A DNA stretch of 9,686 nt from Lachnospiraceae bacterium (GTDB lineage Bacteria; Bacillota; Clostridia; Lachnospirales; Lachnospiraceae). Below, piece after piece: positions 6,545-9,686 of this stretch. The position numbers and the translations under genes were made by a program. How positions within the stretch are numbered: the stretch's first letter is position 1; each line of letters starts with the position of its first letter. The notes under the pieces were generated by a model. It had not been told where the DNA came from and did not search any database. It worked only from the letters and a program-made list of their open reading frames with translations. The DNA lies in contig JAJPYH010000285.1 in the NCBI GenBank assembly GCA_021205045.1, positions 1 through 9,686 on the forward strand, in the 5' to 3' direction.

Positions 6545-8395
6545 TCAATTTTGCTCCCCGGTTTCCTCCAGTCCGCTGATCAGCGCAATTGTCGGCAGCT
6601 TTTTCAGAAACCGCTCTACATTGCGATATGCGATTCCCTCCTCGGTGTCCATATCCTCGCCCAGATACAGCACAAACCGGCCTGTCAGTCTGCCGAACCG
6701 AAACGAGGTCTGCGCAAGCTTTTCCTCATCCAGCAGATGCCTTGCCTGTTCCCGTACATACTGGCTGCTGTGCTTGATTTCATAAGCTGCGCAGGTGCCG
6801 GTTTCTCTGTCGCAGATCACCATATCATATTCGCCGCTTACAAATTGCAGCTTGAACACCCTGTATCGCTTTGGAAGCGCTTTCATCGCTTCCAGTAAAA
6901 CCACATCTTCCAGCATTCGTCCCCGGACTTCCCCAAGGATACGGTCAATGATGTAATCCCTTTCATCCGGTGAAAGCCGACTGAAGGTTTCATCCTGCAT
7001 CAGGGAATATACCAGCGCCTGCGCCTGACAATAACGCATCCCCGGCTGTGAAAATAAAACCCTCTGCTCCCTCTCCGCGCCTGACACATACTCGATAGGG
7101 CATTCGACAATCAAATCCAGCGACTTTAAATACTGCCTGATTTGCAGAGCCTGAGAATCTGTTACCGTAAGCGTCTGATCTTCCCGATTACGGATATTCA
7201 GAAGCTGCATCAGCTTTTCTGTGACTCCCTGTTTGTCGATCCTGCTCAGCGCATCCGTCCGCTTTGACTCCTCCCGCTCATTGCGCAGATTTCGCTCTGA
7301 AATGCCCAGATCATGAGAGACAAAATCCTTTGTGATGACCTTTTCCACGAAGCTGTGGTTCATATCCTCGATAATCCGGTTAATGGCAGAGGTCAGTTCA
7401 TCCGCCTCATAGAGACTGCGCAGATGCCCAAAATAATGACCATATTCAAAATACGCCAGTGAATGCTGAATGTTCCTGGCAATGGCGGTATCAATATACC
7501 GCCTGGTGGATTCGTCATCCCGAAAGGAAGAATCCTCCGCAGCCGCATCCTCATCATCAAAGGCCAGCTCCCCCTGGCTTAGCATCCCGCCGTAACAAAT
7601 ATACTCATCAATGCTGTCAATCCCCAGCAGTCGGCTGTACTCCCTATAAGGTATAAAAGTTGTGTGAATTGTACGCACCCTGTCGTACAGTTCATTGTCC
7701 CTGGCAAACCAGAAACCAAGAGAATCCGTACCGGACAGCACAATCCGCATTCCTCTTGGCACGTATAGATCAGACAACAGCGCAGCAGAATCAATGAAAT
7801 CCTCCACCAACGTCACTTCATCTATGAAAATATACCTGTACCCGGCCTGGTACAGAATATCCAGATCATGAACAAGGCTGTTCATAATATCCGTCTTTCT
7901 CATCTTTACATAAGCGGTTTTTGCCGGATCGGCTTCTTCCATTTCGGCAATTGCCTGATAAAGCATGGTGGTCTTTCCTGTCCTGCGCAGACCATATACG
8001 GCGCAGACCCTGGTCCAGTTCCTGTCATCCCGCAGATAGCGCATAATCCTGTCAAAGCAATCCCGTTTCTGAAAGCCACGCACATTCCGCACCATCGCCT
8101 CAAGCACGGCTCCGGTCTGGAAATTGGTCTGAAATTTCATCACTCTTACATTCTGAACGGGAACCTGCTTTTTCAGCTCCTTCAGCCGTTCCTCCAGCTG
8201 TTTGCGCTCCCCGATCTGATCCCGGATTTCCTCCAGCTCCTCCTCCCGGATATACTTGCTTCTGATTTTTCCCTCCTCCCGCCACTGGCGGTAATACTGA
8301 ACCTTTCCCCTGATGGTTTTTCGGGAAATATATCCGGCAGGCAGCTCTGCAATCCGATCCTCTATATGACTTATGCTTTCATATATGTCTTCCAT
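6545..8395 (-). CDS. AAA-type ATPase with PD-(D/E)xK-like C-terminus
   Basis: This 616-residue protein appears cytosolic, with no membrane segment. Numbering here counts from the alternative TTG start one codon upstream (8396-8398). Residues about 18-78 form a basic module (AGYISRKTIRGKVQYYRQWR, then EEGKIRSKYI) followed by a charged, probably coiled helix. The ATPase core has Walker A GLRRTGKTT (136-144), Walker B YIFIDEV (189-195) and a sensor-like LSGTDS (221-226). Residues 497-542 (E497 in RMLEDVV, D525 in GEYDMV, then YEIK with E540 and K542) resemble the nuclease-like fold of DUF4143-type ATPases. The P-loop assignment is firm and the nuclease-like reading is moderate. Such ATPases are widespread and poorly understood; roles in DNA processing or defence have been suggested for relatives. 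The start is ambiguous: AAGGAGGTG lies 7 nt from the TTG and 10 nt from the ATG at 8395. The gene has its own promoter and terminator, so it is a single-gene unit. Confidence 0.88.
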   Translation of the reverse strand: MEDIYESISHIEDRIAELPAGYISRKTIRGKVQYYRQWREEGKIRSKYIREEELEEIRDQIGERKQLEERLKELKKQVPVQNVRVMKFQTNFQTGAVLEAMVRNVRGFQKRDCFDRIMRYLRDDRNWTRVCAVYGLRRTGKTTMLYQAIAEMEEADPAKTAYVKMRKTDIMNSLVHDLDILYQAGYRYIFIDEVTLVEDFIDSAALLSDLYVPRGMRIVLSGTDSLGFWFARDNELYDRVRTIHTTFIPYREYSRLLGIDSIDEYICYGGMLSQGELAFDDEDAAAEDSSFRDDESTRRYIDTAIARNIQHSLAYFEYGHYFGHLRSLYEADELTSAINRIIEDMNHSFVEKVITKDFVSHDLGISERNLRNEREESKRTDALSRIDKQGVTEKLMQLLNIRNREDQTLTVTDSQALQIRQYLKSLDLIVECPIEYVSGAEREQRVLFSQPGMRYCQAQALVYSLMQDETFSRLSPDERDYIIDRILGEVRGRMLEDVVLLEAMKALPKRYRVFKLQFVSGEYDMVICDRETGTCAAYEIKHSSQYVREQARHLLDEEKLAQTSFRFGRLTGRFVLYLGEDMDTEEGIAYRNVERFLKKLPTIALISGLEETGEQN

Positions 8396-8419
8396 CAATC
8401 GGGCACCTCCTTTTCCGGT

Positions 8420-8448
8420 AGTATATCGAGAGATAACCTACATGTCAA
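8420..8448 (-). promoter_or_regulatory. Sigma-A-like promoter of the AAA ATPase gene
   Basis: On the minus strand a perfect TTGACA (8443-8448) is followed after 17 nt by TATACT (8420-8425). Transcription would begin near 8413, leaving a leader of only about 18 nt that is nearly all ribosome binding site (AAGGAGGTG at 8404-8412). The -35 box overlaps the TGA stop of the upstream kinase gene. An inverted repeat, GATAACCT at 8432-8439 with AGGTTGTC at 8450-8457, flanks the -35 box. Confidence 0.82.
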
Positions 8449-9020
8449 GAGGTTGTCTTGAAATTCATGTCGCACCTGCCCTCAATGTCATACGCTTTAA
8501 AATATGCCTCCTCCAGCGGAATCCATTTCTCCTGAAATACCGCCAGAGCCGCTTCCCCATTCCTCTGCGCAATGCGCCGAAGCTGCTCCTCCTTTCCCAC
8601 ATCCATGAAAATCCGAAGGTCATAGAAATCCCGGAGCGCCGGATGGCAGCTGTAGGAGCCCTCAATCACCGCCGCATCACATGGCTGCACCCTGACTGCC
8701 TCCGACAGCGTCTGCCGCTGACAGTCATAGGGTTGGTAACAAAAAGCCCGATGCTCCGAAAGCGGCTCCATGACCTCCTCCAGAAATCTTTCATAATCCA
8801 CGTTGCCGCCGGGCTCCCGGTACCGTTGCTGTGTTCGCTGCTCCGGGCGCAGGAAAAAATCGTCCATATGAATCACCGTGCACCCGGTTTCCTTCTGCAG
8901 GCTCTGCGCCAGCGTCGTTTTCCCTGCGCTGCACCTTCCGTCTATGGCGATCAACATGGGCTTTTTCGTTTTTTGAAGAGAACGGATAGCCTGTAAAACA
9001 CAGGCGGTAATCTCTGACAT
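8445..9020 (-). CDS. Uridine-kinase-like P-loop nucleoside kinase
   Basis: This 191-residue cytosolic protein belongs to the uridine kinase/phosphoribulokinase-like P-loop group. It has Walker A DGRCSAGKTT (27-36), an acidic substrate-site motif HMDDFF (51-56), a conserved VIEGSYSCHPALRD segment (118-131), and a lid-like EEQLRRIAQRNG (144-155) with arginines suited to phosphate transfer. It is somewhat shorter than typical Udk enzymes, and the actual phosphate acceptor (a nucleoside or another small molecule) cannot be decided by eye. The ATG start has AAGGAG seven bases ahead. Its start lies about 31 bp after the stop of the monooxygenase-like gene on the same strand, and no promoter is visible between them, so the two are probably cotranscribed. 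Its stop codon overlaps the promoter of the ATPase gene. Confidence 0.88.
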   Translation of the reverse strand: MSEITACVLQAIRSLQKTKKPMLIAIDGRCSAGKTTLAQSLQKETGCTVIHMDDFFLRPEQRTQQRYREPGGNVDYERFLEEVMEPLSEHRAFCYQPYDCQRQTLSEAVRVQPCDAAVIEGSYSCHPALRDFYDLRIFMDVGKEEQLRRIAQRNGEAALAVFQEKWIPLEEAYFKAYDIEGRCDMNFKTTS

Positions 9021-9051
9021 GGCTCAGCTCCTTCCCTGCCCAGGTTTCCTT

Positions 9052-9384
9052 CTATTTTCTGATAAACTGACTATCCCGGTCGGGAATTCCGCCCTCGTCG
9101 GAGATAAATCTCTCCGCCTTCATGTGAAGATTATATTTTTCTCTCAAGTCTGAGATCTGCTTCATCATGGGAGAAGCATGATGGAGGTCAAGGGACTCCT
9201 GATCCTTCCACGCATCGATCAAAAGCACCGTCTCCGGGTCGTCCATGGGGAAGAAATACTCATAGCGAAGATTTCCTTCCTCAGCACGGATTCTGGCAAC
9301 CGTACCGCTCGACACCATCTCCCGGGCAAATTTTCCCGCGCTTCCCTCTGTTCCTGTGTAATAAAGATTCACTGCAATTGCCAT
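9052..9384 (-). CDS. Antibiotic biosynthesis monooxygenase (ABM)-domain protein
   Basis: This 110-residue protein matches the small ferredoxin-like ABM family, whose members include quinol monooxygenases (YgiN-like) and heme-degrading enzymes. Typical features are a first strand MAIAVNLYYT (1-10), the EEGNLRYEYFFPMDDP segment (35-50), the strand ETVLLIDAWKD with Trp59 (51-61), and DLHHASPMMKQI (66-77) with the paired histidines often seen in the family. Members act as dimers without metal cofactors, often on quinones, but the substrate here is unknown. The frame stays open to 9561, but ATG at 9384 is chosen because GGAGGAGG lies six bases ahead and homology starts there. It is probably the first gene of a two-gene unit with the kinase. 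Confidence 0.9.
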   Translation of the reverse strand: MAIAVNLYYTGTEGSAGKFAREMVSSGTVARIRAEEGNLRYEYFFPMDDPETVLLIDAWKDQESLDLHHASPMMKQISDLREKYNLHMKAERFISDEGGIPDRDSQFIRK

Positions 9385-9399
9385 CAAATACCTCCTCCT

Positions 9400-9416
9400 G
9401 CCGGAAATCATCCGGC
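9400..9416 (-). promoter_or_regulatory. Hairpin abutting the ribosome binding site of the ABM gene
   Basis: GCCGGA (9400-9405) and TCCGGC (9411-9416) form a perfect 6-bp GC-rich stem with a 5-nt loop. It ends immediately before the GGAGGAGG ribosome binding site in the transcript. It has no T-tract, so it is not a terminator. It might influence translation or stabilise the leader RNA, but this is inference from position. Confidence 0.4.
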
Positions 9417-9472
9417 GTCTCAGACAAGCGGACATACATCCTCTGTTTCTGATTTCCATAAACGTTGTTTCA

Positions 9473-9501
9473 AGCATACCACAGGGAAAATATCTGCGCA
9501 A
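9473..9501 (-). promoter_or_regulatory. Likely promoter of the ABM-kinase unit
   Basis: On the minus strand TTGCGC (9496-9501) is followed after 17 nt by TATGCT (9473-9478), which is preceded by TGG, an extended -10 element. The -35 box is weak, but the extended -10 and exact spacing make this the best candidate upstream of the ABM gene. The leader would be about 80 nt. Confidence 0.6.
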
Positions 9502-9686
9502 GCAGCGATTTCTGGAGTATCGTGAAAACAGCAACCCCGCAGCCAGGCACCATTGCGGCACAGGCGGGGATATCGATATAATATTTAGGTGTTAGTCAGC
9601 AAAAGGGTCGTTCGATCAGATCAGCAGTAAACCAGCCTGCCGCACTTCCTTATTGCTGTGATAATAATTATGTGTGCCCGGTGTAA
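9502..9686. other. Non-coding right end, no supported gene
   Basis: No convincing coding sequence is visible. A possible plus-strand promoter, TTGCGG (9553-9558), 18 nt, then TATAAT (9577-9582), would read out of the window to the right, but its -35 box matches poorly. A GC-rich inverted repeat (CCCCGC at 9535-9540, GCGGGG at 9564-9569) overlaps it. A second imperfect repeat pairs CAGCAGTAA near 9622 with TTATTGCTG near 9650. A short open plus frame ends with TAA at the last base but has no start codon. Confidence 0.35.

Noticed and set aside
9385..9561. 59-residue N-terminal extension of the ABM protein
   Set aside because: It would include the predicted promoter and the hairpin, is arginine- and cysteine-rich without homology, and the internal ATG has an excellent ribosome binding site.
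9535..9569. CCCCGC/GCGGGG hairpin as a terminator
   Set aside because: The loop is long and no proper T-run follows on either strand, so terminator function is not supported.
9582..9686. Open plus-strand frame ending in TAA at the last base
   Set aside because: It is about 34 codons long with no start codon or ribosome binding site and no recognisable family, so chance is the simplest explanation.

Overview
The window looks like chromosomal DNA of a Gram-positive anaerobe of the Clostridia, most likely Lachnospiraceae. The evidence is a single-chain 1267-residue FGAM synthase of the clostridial type, an oxygen-sensitive 2-hydroxyacyl-CoA dehydratase activator, strong AGGAGG-type ribosome binding sites and sigma-A-like promoters. 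No rRNA, tRNA, CRISPR array, transposase or phage gene was seen. All intact genes lie on the minus strand, so transcription runs from right to left.

Left block (85-4590): purL, encoding formylglycinamidine ribonucleotide synthase, lies downstream of a TetR-family regulator. The regulator has a near-consensus promoter at 4865-4893 and an unusually long leader of about 265 nt. That leader carries a composite repeat: two direct copies of a module flank an inverted copy, giving a 22-bp hairpin, alternative pairings and two copies of an ACGCGT-centred palindrome.

Middle block (4911-6447): an activator ATPase of the HgdC/BadF-BcrA type is joined in frame to the C-terminal half of a 2-hydroxyacyl-CoA dehydratase-like subunit. 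A strong internal ribosome binding site sits before the ATPase part. The dehydratase part stops abruptly near 6258-6272. Exactly there, on the opposite strand, begins the C-terminal piece of an alpha/beta hydrolase. Both genes have lost their 5' ends at one junction, which points to a deletion, another rearrangement or an assembly join.

Right block (6463-9686): back-to-back hairpins separate the hydrolase remnant from a large AAA-type ATPase with a PD-(D/E)xK-like C-terminus. This ATPase has its own promoter, whose -35 box overlaps the end of a uridine-kinase-like P-loop kinase gene. The kinase is probably cotranscribed with a small antibiotic-biosynthesis-monooxygenase-like protein from a promoter at 9473-9501. 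The last 125 or so bases hold no gene that can be supported.

The genes do not form one obvious pathway. The most unusual parts are the structured repeat in front of the TetR gene, the double-truncation junction near 6265 and the multidomain ATPase. All functional statements rest on reading motifs by eye, without database searches.
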